From contig JAZQOJ010000130.1 of NCBI GenBank assembly GCA_045627805.1, positions 1 through 26,251 of the forward strand: DNA of 26,251 bases, read 5' to 3'. This DNA comes from UBA1756 sp045627805 (GTDB taxonomy: Bacteria; Bacteroidota; Bacteroidia; Bacteroidales; WCHB1-69). The position numbers and the translations under genes were made by a program. Positions 15,501 to 23,703 of this stretch are shown piece by piece. Numbering within the stretch: position 1 is the stretch's first letter; every line of letters begins with the position of its first letter. Below the pieces are notes generated by a model, which was not told the DNA's origin, did no database searches, and saw only the letters and a list, made by a program, of their open reading frames with translations.

Positions 15501-16051
15501 TCCTGCGATTGTTTGCAGAAAGCGGGCAAATTAGTTGCCGGAATATTGTACGCACGCATTTTGCCCACAATTTCCAGCACATAGTCTTTCCAAAAATCGT
15601 AATTCTCGGCCAAATAAGTTCCATTATACTTTTTCACATACATCTCTTTCACAAACTCGTAAAAGAAAGCCAAATCGTTCGGCGTCGCAAATTTCTTGAT
15701 TGACTGGTTGATATAGCGGTCCTTGTCAATATTCGACATTACGTTGAACTGTCCGGAGTAGCCGAGCTCCGTCCAGTAGCGCTGGATGTACTGCTGTGCC
15801 ACGGAGTGTACCGTGCCGATGGTGGCGGTGTCGAGGATTTTGGCCACATCGAGGGCGGCGGGCGCTTCCAACAGTCGCTCGAAGGTCTTTTTGCGGAACT
15901 CCTTCGCGGCCGCCTTCGTGTAGGTGGTGAGAATGATTTCCGATGGTGAGCAGGGCTGACTTGGATTTGTCAGGATTTGCTTTAAAATGGTAACCAAAGT
16001 GTAGGTTTTGCCGGCACCTGCCCCGGCATTGATATAATGTACGTTTTGCAT
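12587..16051 (-). CDS. addA: UvrD/Rep-family helicase with C-terminal PD-(D/E)XK nuclease (AddA-like)
   Basis: The 1154-residue product opens with Walker A AGAGAGKT (9-16). It carries the superfamily 1A helicase motifs: Walker B VDEFQD (345-350), WVGDRKQAIYGFRGSD (372-387), VKVATYHKSKGLQWPIVIL (748-766) and LLYVGVTRARDYL (844-856). A RecB-type nuclease domain closes it, with His995 (GTCIHNYF), Asp1080 (VHGEIDLV) and Asp1094/Lys1096 (ILVDYKNY). Such proteins unwind and degrade DNA at double-strand breaks and load RecA at recombination hotspots. The acidic Ser/Glu linker near 622-650 looks unstructured. It starts 3 bp after the AddB-like gene, and together they form a two-gene operon. The stop codon is embedded in heptad repeats. 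Confidence 0.9.
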   Translation of the reverse strand: MQNVHYINAGAGAGKTYTLVTILKQILTNPSQPCSPSEIILTTYTKAAAKEFRKKTFERLLEAPAALDVAKILDTATIGTVHSVAQQYIQRYWTELGYSGQFNVMSNIDKDRYINQSIKKFATPNDLAFFYEFVKEMYVKKYNGTYLAENYDFWKDYVLEIVGKMRAYNIPATNLPAFCKQSQDVVDRLFVYNFVEKDFIALAKPIVDFIDYTIANPGRKKVATWTKYKTSYTDFIIKKDYSCDALVNFLKSDFFFKEDSLENEIQDAKSYLQKCIALSPANGAKVKDCIQRIFTIAKNWSTAFEDYKRQNNLLDFDDLEAKFLELLQMPAVQDDIRSSIKYLFVDEFQDSNPIQLEIFQRLSDLVQVKSFWVGDRKQAIYGFRGSDSSLITQLLNTHFATLGNATDRFVPGLTNELIDTSYRSIESLVKLSNAVFEKSFAQGVTSEIIDKVPLKVHRVQTGKDDGNIKTPVQHWHCDSEDALANKVADILNGSAPEFPGVYDDGENWRTAIRPSAIRPSDIAILSRTGSDCDKVAEALRKKGIPVSSPETSILDKAEVKLVFALLKYVAGLSRRYAKTELAKLLEEEIITKKDGSTEIVSKTVETILKEIAAGRFDYNPFFDEESEEATDDSSKTEESESTGTAKTNKKDPDAFLADLNDKLQGLRGLNISAIVKGVIAVMDVRNIVAKWGNAAIRQDNLDTLIEQAIAFEQSSVNSPESATVADFLHYMKEVELESELDQSAEGVKVATYHKSKGLQWPIVILNSLDSDELECKNFVKKNWFGLNLKGQYGTAELQLIPSCVDVNDAVAEAVNDLSTAGAGNDDNGYYDMIYGKTEGELKRLLYVGVTRARDYLVTLSIPSGNPKTTQPLAWIKNAIGRSYPSTLDAMDTHSDQTTIDLWNDTAPDPAFSLTAPDVFYQQIHEGASTYADSTAAPLKLKKYALDNTTDSKTLSPSSLHEKYDDKATVIKDFGRQIAHGTIADGKYDEFGTCIHNYFAAHIWESKSQIAKHEANNIALAKNTVANHGKTKELPNPEDLTTAADTLFAYLEDTFGAGELLRECPFTYCRNNGQLVHGEIDLVWKCANGECILVDYKNYPGIVADVTDKTQKVYVGKYFPQLREYRAALTAAGLTVRKVFVLYAVLGCLVEIVEK

Positions 16052-16054
16052 AAT

Positions 16055-18862
16055 TTACTTGATTTTGCCTTTTAACACCGAGTTTTTGCCGTAGGAAGTT
16101 GCCTTGGCCTCTTTTTTCATAGGACCAAGAGGTCTTTTACTACCTTCTAACTTATTGTTTATGTAATATTTAGAGTTTCCATTTTTTGCGATGAAATCAG
16201 CAAGATATTTGCTGACGAACTGTGTGGTTTCAAACTCCGTTCCCGGCATCTCCTCGCCTTCCTCAATGAAGCCGTCCTGCAAATTCATAATTCTTTCCCG
16301 GTAGGATTCCACCGCCTGCTCGAAAATATCAGCAGTGTTTTTTTGTTCAATGATTTCGATGTTGTTATTGGACGGAAATTTGCTGTAAGTGGTCAACAAA
16401 GTGGCCTGCTTCAGCAGATAATAGCCGCGCATTACCACAGGACAGCCATTCGTTTCCAAAACTTTCTGGTACAAAGCCAACTGCAACTCTTTGCGCTTTT
16501 CCAACTCTTCTTTTCTCTTATTGGGACTATTAGTCCATTTGAAATCGAAAATGTAGTATTCGTCCTCGTGCGTTTCTTCATTTTTCTTCTTTAAAATGAA
16601 GTCGATTTCGGCATTGAAATTAAAGGCGGAAGATCCATTTTCGCCGGACAACATCGTGTTGTATTCTTGTTCGCTATCAACGACTTCCAAGTCATTCTTC
16701 TCAATGATTTCCACCAAATGGGGAACGCTTTTCTGCAAGAAAATATTCTTGAAGATATGGCATTCCATCGTGTTTTCAGGTTGGAGCAGAACGGCGCCGT
16801 AATCTTGGATGGCCTGGTCCAAACGCTGTTCCAGTTTCGTGTCTTTGCACAACTTTAGGAAATTATTGGTGTCAACCACACCCGCTGCATCCTTGCTTTC
16901 CGCCACCATCTGGCTGATGACGGCGTGTGCCACATTGCCTTCGGTTTGCGAGAGGTTGCCGTCTTCAGCGTCTTTCATATTGTAAAGATAATCAAACACA
17001 TAGTCAAACGGCTGGTTGATGAGCTCGCTTAAGCTGGAGTAACTTTCGTAGTCGCGCTGATAGCCCACGGGCTTGGGTGTGAACTTCGAAGCATCTTTCT
17101 TTTTCTCTTCTTCCGACGGCTCGGGTTTGGATTGGGTGATATTGGCGAACAATGTCTTATCAACTTCATGTTCTACTACTTGCGAATTAGCATCCACCAT
17201 CTGAACGGCTTCACACGCCGGCAAAGTAGGCGACGAAATCGCGAGTCCTTTGTTCAAGGTTTTCAGTTCGGTAATCAGCAGGTGCTCTTCAGTCCGTTCG
17301 CCGTCCTTGCGTTTCGGCATCAAGACGATGAGCTTTTCAGCGCGCTGCACGGCCAACTTTTCGGCAAAGTCGGAGGCCTGCATTTCCAATTCCGGTTTGG
17401 GAATATCCAGCTTGTTGGCGCGCAATTCTTCAATGTCTTTCGGATTCAGAAAAGCGAACGGATAATGCGGACGGCGTTTGCCCACGCAGTCCAGCCACAC
17501 CACGGTTTCCCCGCTGCAAGCCAAGCCCTTGAAGTCTTTCAGCAAATCGATGGAGCCGAGGCGCGCGAAATCGGTTTGCACGGCACTGTCCTGACAGATG
17601 GAAACGGTGATTTTTTCAAGTTCGTCATTGGCAATATCACCAGGCCTATTATTTAAAATCAGTTGTAGATTCTGGATTTGTTCTTGCAAAATGGCGAGTT
17701 GCGAGCAGATTTGCGTGCCTGTCAGCGGATTCATCACTTTCTCGACAGTGGTTTTTGTTGTAGCTGTTTCTACCCATTCCAAGAGTTCTTCGCAGAATTT
17801 TTCCACCTCTGTAATCGCGACTTTGCCGTTTTGACATTTCTCCCACATTCCCCACAAGGCGGACTTCTGCGGAACGATGTCTTGAAGTGGTATTATCTTG
17901 CCGGCTTTATCAACTCGGTTGCCAAAACCTCCAACGCTTGAAATGTGGTATTTCAAGTTGCTTCGCGTCTCCCAATCTATCGGATGCCTGAAAATGCTGA
18001 GGTAGTCAAGCAGTTTGCTGATATTGACGGGGCTGCGGAAAAGAGAGATGCCCAGTTTGAGCAGCTGCGACAGTTCGGCCGCACCGCCCTCGGTGGAGGC
18101 ATCCACCAAAGGTTTGCCCACCGACTTCAGCACCTGGTTGAAGGTGAAATTGTCCTCGTTGACGAAAACGGCGTTCTCAAAGTTCTGTAACGCCGCCCAC
18201 TGGTAGGCATCATTTTGCTCAGGAAATTCGTACAACACGAACTTGTCTGGATCCAAAGCATTGTCATTGGAATTTTTAACGGCCTCGGATTCTTTAACAG
18301 TTTCCGGCATCTTTGCGTTAATGGCTTCAAAGACTTTTTTGATGACAGGATGAAGCAGTTCCCACTTCATTTCTATCGTTATTGAAATTCCTTGCGGCAG
18401 GATAGGACGGGCTTGCGCAGCCGCTAACAGTTGCTGCCAGCGCTCGCCCACGCCGATGGAATGGAAATGTTGCTCGATTTTCTGCAAGTCGGACAAGCGT
18501 ATTTGGCCATCGGTGGACAAATTTGTCGGCAAGGCAGTCTTGGCGTTCCAGCCGGCCATTGTCAGGGCGTCGCGCCAAGTGAGCAGCTGGCGCGCCACGC
18601 CAAGCGGGTCATTCTCGAAAGACAGCTGGTAAAACGGTGCTGGACTCGGTTTGCCGTCCAGCACTTTTTGTATGGCGTTGCAATAGGCGATGGCGCGGCT
18701 CATCGGGGACACCTCGCCGCGGCTCAGTCCGGCGCGCAATTCCAGTTCGTTGAGCAGGCCGAGCGGCCCCACATATTTCGTGCCGAGTTGGCATTTCTGT
18801 TTTGCCGGATTTCCCGCAAAACAATTTCCATCGTAATAGGGACTAAAAAACAGATTGAGCAT
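16055..18862 (-). CDS. addB: AddB-like PD-(D/E)XK nuclease, inactive-helicase subunit
   Basis: The 935-residue product has a C-terminal nuclease domain: entry motif SYSSLSELINQPFDYVFDY (from about 607), His646 in GNVAHAVI, Asp754 in FNAEIDFI and Asp773/Lys775 in YIFDFKW. The N-terminal two thirds resemble a degenerate helicase fold without a Walker A motif, as expected for an AddB partner, which recognises hotspot DNA instead of hydrolysing ATP. I see no four-Cys iron-sulfur signature of the kind known from Bacillus AddB. The downstream addA-like gene follows after 3 bp. A -7 box TAATTTTG lies 19 nt before the ATG. The pairing with addA supports the assignment more than sequence similarity does. 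Confidence 0.82.
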   Translation of the reverse strand: MLNLFFSPYYDGNCFAGNPAKQKCQLGTKYVGPLGLLNELELRAGLSRGEVSPMSRAIAYCNAIQKVLDGKPSPAPFYQLSFENDPLGVARQLLTWRDALTMAGWNAKTALPTNLSTDGQIRLSDLQKIEQHFHSIGVGERWQQLLAAAQARPILPQGISITIEMKWELLHPVIKKVFEAINAKMPETVKESEAVKNSNDNALDPDKFVLYEFPEQNDAYQWAALQNFENAVFVNEDNFTFNQVLKSVGKPLVDASTEGGAAELSQLLKLGISLFRSPVNISKLLDYLSIFRHPIDWETRSNLKYHISSVGGFGNRVDKAGKIIPLQDIVPQKSALWGMWEKCQNGKVAITEVEKFCEELLEWVETATTKTTVEKVMNPLTGTQICSQLAILQEQIQNLQLILNNRPGDIANDELEKITVSICQDSAVQTDFARLGSIDLLKDFKGLACSGETVVWLDCVGKRRPHYPFAFLNPKDIEELRANKLDIPKPELEMQASDFAEKLAVQRAEKLIVLMPKRKDGERTEEHLLITELKTLNKGLAISSPTLPACEAVQMVDANSQVVEHEVDKTLFANITQSKPEPSEEEKKKDASKFTPKPVGYQRDYESYSSLSELINQPFDYVFDYLYNMKDAEDGNLSQTEGNVAHAVISQMVAESKDAAGVVDTNNFLKLCKDTKLEQRLDQAIQDYGAVLLQPENTMECHIFKNIFLQKSVPHLVEIIEKNDLEVVDSEQEYNTMLSGENGSSAFNFNAEIDFILKKKNEETHEDEYYIFDFKWTNSPNKRKEELEKRKELQLALYQKVLETNGCPVVMRGYYLLKQATLLTTYSKFPSNNNIEIIEQKNTADIFEQAVESYRERIMNLQDGFIEEGEEMPGTEFETTQFVSKYLADFIAKNGNSKYYINNKLEGSKRPLGPMKKEAKATSYGKNSVLKGKIK

Positions 18863-18881
18863 ATCTTTCTTTAATTATTAT

Positions 18882-18889
18882 CAAAATTA
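18882..18889 (-). promoter_or_regulatory. -7 box for the addBA operon
   Basis: Minus-strand bases 18889-18882 read TAATTTTG (TAnnTTTG), only 19 nt before the ATG at 18862. No matching -33 TTG is seen at 17-23 nt. The rest of the gap up to 19085 is AT-rich and shows no gene or terminator that I can support. Confidence 0.4.
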
Positions 18890-19085
18890 TTGTGGAATCA
18901 TAAATCTTTGTACTGAATTTGAAAATCCGAAATTCAAATCAAAATGAACTTTATCTGTCGTTTTCGTTTTGCAAATAATAAAAAATCTCAATTATGCATT
19001 TTATTGAAAGATTGTACGACTTGAAGACGATAAATGCTCCTGACTTTCCGAACTTCCATACAGAATCCCTTCCGGCGCACCTATG

Positions 19086-22000
19086 CTAATTGTACTTACA
19101 CCATTTTTTTGTTAGCACCTCGTTGCCTATGCGAATGCGGAGGATGTAAGTTCCTGCCGCCAAATCAGAGACATCAATTTCAGTGCAATATCCCTCGATA
19201 CATTTTACCACTTTGCCTTCAAAGGAAAGGATCTCCATCCGGTTCACCGCAACCGCTTGTGGCGCCAAAATATGAAGTGCATCGGAAGTCGGATTCGGGT
19301 ACACGATCCAATCGCGTTCTTCCTGATTTTCGATTCCAACCGCAGGCGTACGATGGATTAAGATGCGCACTTGATAAGTGCCCATTTCATTAGCAGAAAG
19401 AGGGAGCACACGCAAATATAGCTCTCCACCATTGTTTACCGACATAGCCGGCATTTGAGAATTGTAGGTATTGGGCCAGGAATTGGGTGAAGTGGAGACC
19501 GAGAACTTGGCTGCCGCAGTATAAGTGCTGCTGTTAGTGGATGAACAAAGGGAGATATTGACTGTATAATCATAACCAGCTGGCAAATTCAGCTTATAGA
19601 AGTCCATATCACTTGACAAGTGGAAATTCGCGTTTACATTAATCGACACGTTATTGGAATTGATAGTAGAAAGCATATAGGCCGTTATCGCGGAATTGTT
19701 CGGCTCATACTGGTCGGGCTGGAGGCATCTGGAAATAGTGATGTGCAATTGGTAGGTGCCAATCTCATCCGAAGTGTATGGGAGCACTCTTAAATAAAGT
19801 GTTCCACCGTTTGACACCATCAGTTCTGGCATTTGTGTGCCATAATTGCTTGACCACGAAGAAGCGTCGGTTGAAGTGGCGAACTTGGCATCTGCGGTGT
19901 AAAGGTTACTATTATATTCAGTGTAAATGGTGGCATTTACTACGTAATCGAATCCAGAAGGCAAGGAAATCCGGTAAAAATCACGGTCGGTTGTTTCGTG
20001 GAAATTAGCATTCACGTTGATAGTCGCATTATTAGTGGTGACTGTTGACAGTTGATAAGCCGTTTCCGCCGTATTATTGGATTCGTACTGATCTGGCAGG
20101 ATATGACGTATAATTGCTATTCCGAGCAAGTAGTCGCCGAGTATTTCTGAATCGGTATATGGAAAAACCTTGAAATATACGCTTCCACCATTGGAGAGAG
20201 AGGCCTCTGGCCCTTCTCCGCCGTCGCAATTCGCCGACCAGTTATTTGTTCCATTGGCAGACATTGAAAACATACAATCCGCCGGGTAATGATAGTCATC
20301 GTAATCCCAGTCCAAAAGGAAAGTGCCGAATTCGTAACTATATCCGGCTGGCAGCACCACCTTGTAGTAGTCCATATCTGTTGAGATATGGATATTGGAA
20401 CCAGTAGTATAAATAACACAAGTGTCATTGATAAAATTGGTGGGCAATGCATACGCCGCTGAAACTGTGTTGTTCTGCTCGTATATGTCAGGAGTCGGTG
20501 GCGAGGCGACACGGATTCTCACCGGGTTGCCGTATTCGGAACTGCCGGCATAATACCAGCTTGTTTCATTCGGGTTTTGGTACAAAAGCATAATGAAGTG
20601 CTCTCCTGCGGGCACCGTGATGTTGCCAGTGAATTCCAGTCCATTGGTATAGTGGTAATTGGCTTGCAAGCCGTTCGAGAGCGAACCCTGATCAATGAAT
20701 TGTTCAAAGTTGCCGTCCAGGTCGGAAAGGCCCACCGCGACGCTGCCCGTGAAAGTGGAACTTCCCGCATTCAGCACATCTACGTTGATGGTTGCTGCCC
20801 TGTTGGCATACAGCACATCGCCTGTTGAGAAATAGAAATCCGAGTTCGTTTCGATACTTGCGGAATACGTGATGGTGAACTGAGCGAGGTTCTGGTACGT
20901 TGCATTGTCACGCACCAGTCTGAATGTGTTCAGGTCGTTCGTGTCGATAGCGGAAAAAACATTCACGATGTAATTGCCTGGAACAAACGGCATATCGCCG
21001 GAAAAATGCACTGATGCCGTGTTGGTATGGTTGGACGTTATGGTCGCATAATTACAAGTGTGTGCGACGGGGTTGCCGTAGTTGTCCGTCACCATTACAA
21101 TGATGTAGCCGCTGAAATTCGCTGCCCCGCTGTTCTTTACGGAACGTGTGATCGTAATGTCGTCACCCCAAATATACGATGACGAGTTGGTCGTCAGTGT
21201 GGAATTCATTACGAGGTCATAGTTCGGATGCGATATCGTTTCCGCTGGCACGCATCCGAGGATTGCGCGTTGGTAATCAGAATAACTTCCGCTTCCTCCT
21301 CCAATTTGTCCTGCACCCGGCGACAACGCTGAAAGTTGGTAATAGCCATTATAATTGCCACCCCAGCCCCAGTTGAAATGGAAAGAGTTGTTGTTATATC
21401 CATCACATACGAATGCGTGGCCTCCTCCGTGTTCAAGGTCTGAGCCAGCATATAGAATCGGGCGTCCATTGTCCAAATCATTTTTCAAACGTGCCAACCA
21501 TTCTTCTGCATTGAGAAAGTTATCCTTATAAAGAAGTTCAAGATTTTGCGAATAATTGAAGTTTTCGACAAGAGCTCTTTCCACATTTTCATACGTTGCC
21601 GAACTTCCCCCGACAGAAGCTGTCCCGTATTGCATATTTGCACTCACGCCACACAAACGCATCAATCTCGCGACGGAATACACCTGCATCGTCGAACTTG
21701 ATGATGACAGTGAGTTTGGCATTTCATTCCAATATATAGGAACCTCGAAATCGGCGCTCTGCCATCCATAGTTTTGGTCGTAATAAGTATGCGTGCCCGT
21801 TCCCACATTCGGATATTCCCAGTATTTCAAAACCTGAGCCATTGCAGTCGCAGCACATCCGGTCACCGTGTAGTCCTCGGCATCTTCGTCATAGGGACAC
21901 AGCAGATTGTAATATGGTGACTGGTTCCAAGTGGTTTGTATCAATGGGGACACACTTCTTGTATTCCGTGTCTGTATTTGGCCTCCGGTGCGTAAGTTTT

Positions 22001-22427
22001 GCCACTCCGCAGCAATTTCATCGGTTGCCGGAATATCGTTCGCTATCAAATAATCAATTTCTCTATCGTAACCACGAAGCCAATCCACGACCTGCGGCGC
22101 GATGCTGTCCGTTCTGAAACTGCCTTTGTCGGAATATCCGAGCACTGGATACGATCTGTCATCCGCAGACATAATCACAAAACCATTGCCGTCTGAGGCA
22201 TTAAAGATGTACAGATTGTTGAAATGCACAGAAGGTATTGCTCTTTGGAAAGTTTTTTCTGTCTTGGCGAACCTGATCTGCATACCATTTGCGTTTGCAA
22301 CAACGTTGTTGCTCTTATAAAAATTGGTCGCCATTTGCAATGCAGCAGTTGAATCGACTGGTGCAGCCAATAGTTTCATAATTGAAAGTTGCAAAAGCAG
22401 CGCAACAAAACTAAACTTCTTCATCAT
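19086..22427 (-). CDS. C10 family (streptopain-like) cysteine peptidase with type IX secretion sorting domain
   Basis: I use the ATG at 22427 (22424 is equally possible); the frame up to 22457 would place ten hydrophilic residues before the signal peptide. The 1113-residue product has a signal peptide (about 1-22), a propeptide (RSYPVLGYSDKGSF), and a C10 catalytic domain with Cys191 (YTVTGCAATAMAQ) and His337 (HGGGHAFVCDGY), close to the positions in streptopain. Beta-sandwich regions follow, then three tandem units of about 125 residues, each opening PDxYExNN (DNA about 20490, 20100 and 19720). They resemble PPC-type domains. A type A sorting domain (WIVYPNPTSDALHI ... AAGTYILRI) ends the protein. 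It is probably exported through the type IX system as an endopeptidase; targets are unknown. It lies 33 bp after the repeat-protein gene. Confidence 0.92.
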   Translation of the reverse strand: MMKKFSFVALLLQLSIMKLLAAPVDSTAALQMATNFYKSNNVVANANGMQIRFAKTEKTFQRAIPSVHFNNLYIFNASDGNGFVIMSADDRSYPVLGYSDKGSFRTDSIAPQVVDWLRGYDREIDYLIANDIPATDEIAAEWQNLRTGGQIQTRNTRSVSPLIQTTWNQSPYYNLLCPYDEDAEDYTVTGCAATAMAQVLKYWEYPNVGTGTHTYYDQNYGWQSADFEVPIYWNEMPNSLSSSSSTMQVYSVARLMRLCGVSANMQYGTASVGGSSATYENVERALVENFNYSQNLELLYKDNFLNAEEWLARLKNDLDNGRPILYAGSDLEHGGGHAFVCDGYNNNSFHFNWGWGGNYNGYYQLSALSPGAGQIGGGSGSYSDYQRAILGCVPAETISHPNYDLVMNSTLTTNSSSYIWGDDITITRSVKNSGAANFSGYIIVMVTDNYGNPVAHTCNYATITSNHTNTASVHFSGDMPFVPGNYIVNVFSAIDTNDLNTFRLVRDNATYQNLAQFTITYSASIETNSDFYFSTGDVLYANRAATINVDVLNAGSSTFTGSVAVGLSDLDGNFEQFIDQGSLSNGLQANYHYTNGLEFTGNITVPAGEHFIMLLYQNPNETSWYYAGSSEYGNPVRIRVASPPTPDIYEQNNTVSAAYALPTNFINDTCVIYTTGSNIHISTDMDYYKVVLPAGYSYEFGTFLLDWDYDDYHYPADCMFSMSANGTNNWSANCDGGEGPEASLSNGGSVYFKVFPYTDSEILGDYLLGIAIIRHILPDQYESNNTAETAYQLSTVTTNNATINVNANFHETTDRDFYRISLPSGFDYVVNATIYTEYNSNLYTADAKFATSTDASSWSSNYGTQMPELMVSNGGTLYLRVLPYTSDEIGTYQLHITISRCLQPDQYEPNNSAITAYMLSTINSNNVSINVNANFHLSSDMDFYKLNLPAGYDYTVNISLCSSTNSSTYTAAAKFSVSTSPNSWPNTYNSQMPAMSVNNGGELYLRVLPLSANEMGTYQVRILIHRTPAVGIENQEERDWIVYPNPTSDALHILAPQAVAVNRMEILSFEGKVVKCIEGYCTEIDVSDLAAGTYILRIRIGNEVLTKKWCKYN

Positions 22428-22460
22428 AATATTTTTATTTGGGAATCGCAAATCCACGAG

Positions 22461-23282
22461 CTACTCACCCAATTTGTACAAATTCTGGAAAAACATCTCC
22501 TTGGTGTTTCCGCTTTGGTCATCTTTCACCAGGCAGCTGCTTTTATCTTTTATGGAAATGATCACGCCAGTCTTATAAGCTACTCCCCCAAACACTTTCC
22601 AGGTCACTTTATCGCCGACGCTGAACGAGGCCTTCGTCTCATCAATAGGAGCTAGCGATATGTCGTCAAATTCCATTTCCTTAATGCGGCCATTTTGCAA
22701 ATCTTTTACCATACAATTGTCCTCATCCTTTATGGAAACAATTTCGCCATACTTGTTTTTCCCAAAGCTGACGCGGTCACCTACCCTAAACAAGTTAAAC
22801 TCATCAAGTGAACTAATTACGTGAATATCAGAGAAATCAATGGTCTTCTGCTGCTCGGTCTGCAAATCCTTGACTACACATTCGTCATCGTTCTTTATGG
22901 CCATAATCGTTCCAACTCTTTTTTCGTCCCAGGAAACCAAATCTCCAACCTGGTACAAACAGGTGTTGTGCTTCTCACCCCAAACATCGCCGACCACGAC
23001 GAACATATTGTCGAACATATAAATCTGGGCGTTCATTATGAACTCGCCGCAGGGAACGCTAAGAACGGTCTTGTCAATCGCCTCCTGGATGGTGGTGGCT
23101 GCAAAGTTTTGAACCGCATAGTCATCGAGTGTGATATTTTTCTGCAGCAATTCATAATTCTTGCTGAAACGAATCGTGCGGTTTGATAGCATATTGATGG
23201 CTCCAACCAATTGCTGCGCACTAGTGGTCACGGAAGCGAGTGCGAAAACAGTAAAAATGCAAAATACTTTAATCTTTTTCAT
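22461..23282 (-). CDS. exported protein with three SH3/KOW-like repeats
   Basis: The 273-residue product has a signal peptide (about 1-22, ending TTSAQQ), an N-terminal region of about 85 residues without a recognised motif, and three tandem units at about 109-155, 163-209 and 219-267. Each unit follows the pattern VGDxVxW/F, a Gly-Thr/Glu/Val-Ile turn, SIKDxxxCxVKD, then KxMxFxxI/L. One Cys is invariant (Cys135, Cys190, Cys250). The pattern suggests small SH3-like barrels resembling KOW or Agenet units, but I cannot name a family. The gene precedes the C10 peptidase by 33 bp on the same strand, so the two are probably one operon. Roles as partner, surface anchor or inhibitor of the peptidase are possible; none is shown. 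Confidence 0.75.
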   Translation of the reverse strand: MKKIKVFCIFTVFALASVTTSAQQLVGAINMLSNRTIRFSKNYELLQKNITLDDYAVQNFAATTIQEAIDKTVLSVPCGEFIMNAQIYMFDNMFVVVGDVWGEKHNTCLYQVGDLVSWDEKRVGTIMAIKNDDECVVKDLQTEQQKTIDFSDIHVISSLDEFNLFRVGDRVSFGKNKYGEIVSIKDEDNCMVKDLQNGRIKEMEFDDISLAPIDETKASFSVGDKVTWKVFGGVAYKTGVIISIKDKSSCLVKDDQSGNTKEMFFQNLYKLGE

Positions 23283-23395
23283 ACGAAATAAATAAAAAAT
23301 ATAAATATAATTAATTATTAATCAATATCTTACAAATTAAATAAAAACTTACTGTCCACCATTGATGCGAAAGCATAGCATCAGGAAACGTGTTG

Positions 23396-23403
23396 CAAAG
23401 ATA
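23396..23403 (-). promoter_or_regulatory. candidate -7 box for the repeat-protein/C10 peptidase operon
   Basis: Minus-strand bases 23403-23396 read TATCTTTG, a match to TAnnTTTG, giving a leader of about 105 nt before the ATG at 23282. The leader carries a small hairpin, GATGC with GCATC, at 23354-23372. No -33 TTG is obvious. The gap 23404-23508 shows nothing else that I can support. Confidence 0.45.
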
Positions 23404-23532
23404 CGATAATTTTATTAAATGACATTCTGTCCGAGGGAAATGCAATTCCGCCTTGCCCGAGTGCTGTCATTAACAAATCACGGGAATAGAAGCGAGGTAT
23501 AAGTTCAATTGAAAAATATTTTTCAAAAAGTG

Positions 23533-23562
23533 TTGACGGGAAAGAAAAAAGTTGTATTTTTG
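23533..23562 (+). promoter_or_regulatory. promoter of tRNA-Ala
   Basis: TTG (23533-23535) and TATTTTTG (23555-23562) are separated by 19 nt, an excellent match to the Bacteroidota consensus. The first tRNA base follows 20 nt after the -7 box. A perfect 18-nt palindrome, TTGAAAAATATTTTTCAA, lies just upstream at 23509-23526. Confidence 0.75.
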
Positions 23563-23582
23563 CAACCTCAAACGAGAACGAT

Positions 23583-23656
23583 GGGGCGTTAGCTCAGTTG
23601 GCTAGAGCGTTTGACTGGCAGTCAAGAGGTCGTGAGTTCGATTCTCATACGCTCCA
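23583..23656 (+). tRNA. tRNA-Ala, anticodon GGC
   Basis: A complete 74-nt cloverleaf is visible. The acceptor arm GGGGCGT (23583-23589) pairs with ACGCTCC (23649-23655) and contains the G3:U70 pair that identifies alanine tRNA. The D stem is GCTC/GAGC, the anticodon stem is TTTGA/TCAAG with loop CTGGCAG (anticodon GGC, reading GCC and GCU), the variable loop is AGGTC and the T arm is GTGAG-TTCGATT-CTCAT. The discriminator base is A (23656). The CCA end is not encoded. Taking the loop as GCC (Gly) would break the T33 rule, so Ala is the better reading. Confidence 0.95.
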
Positions 23657-23668
23657 CTCTCAAAATCA

Positions 23669-23703
23669 AGCACTTACAAGGAGACTTGTGAGTGCTTTTT
23701 CTT
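23669..23703 (+). terminator. Rho-independent terminator after tRNA-Ala
   Basis: The arm AGCACTTACAAG (23669-23680) pairs with CTTGTGAGTGCT (23685-23696) around the loop GAGA, with one T-G wobble, and is followed by TTTTCTTT. It ends the single-gene tRNA transcript. Confidence 0.85.

Noticed and set aside
18994..19089. 31-residue plus-strand frame starting MHFIERLYDLKT
   Set aside because: There is no convincing promoter, the frame ends inside the convergent C10 gene and no homologous family comes to mind. It may be a real microprotein, but I cannot support it.
23583..23656. tRNA as an integration site with a duplicated 3' end (att site)
   Set aside because: No second copy of the tRNA 3' end is visible downstream in the window, and there is no integrase gene.
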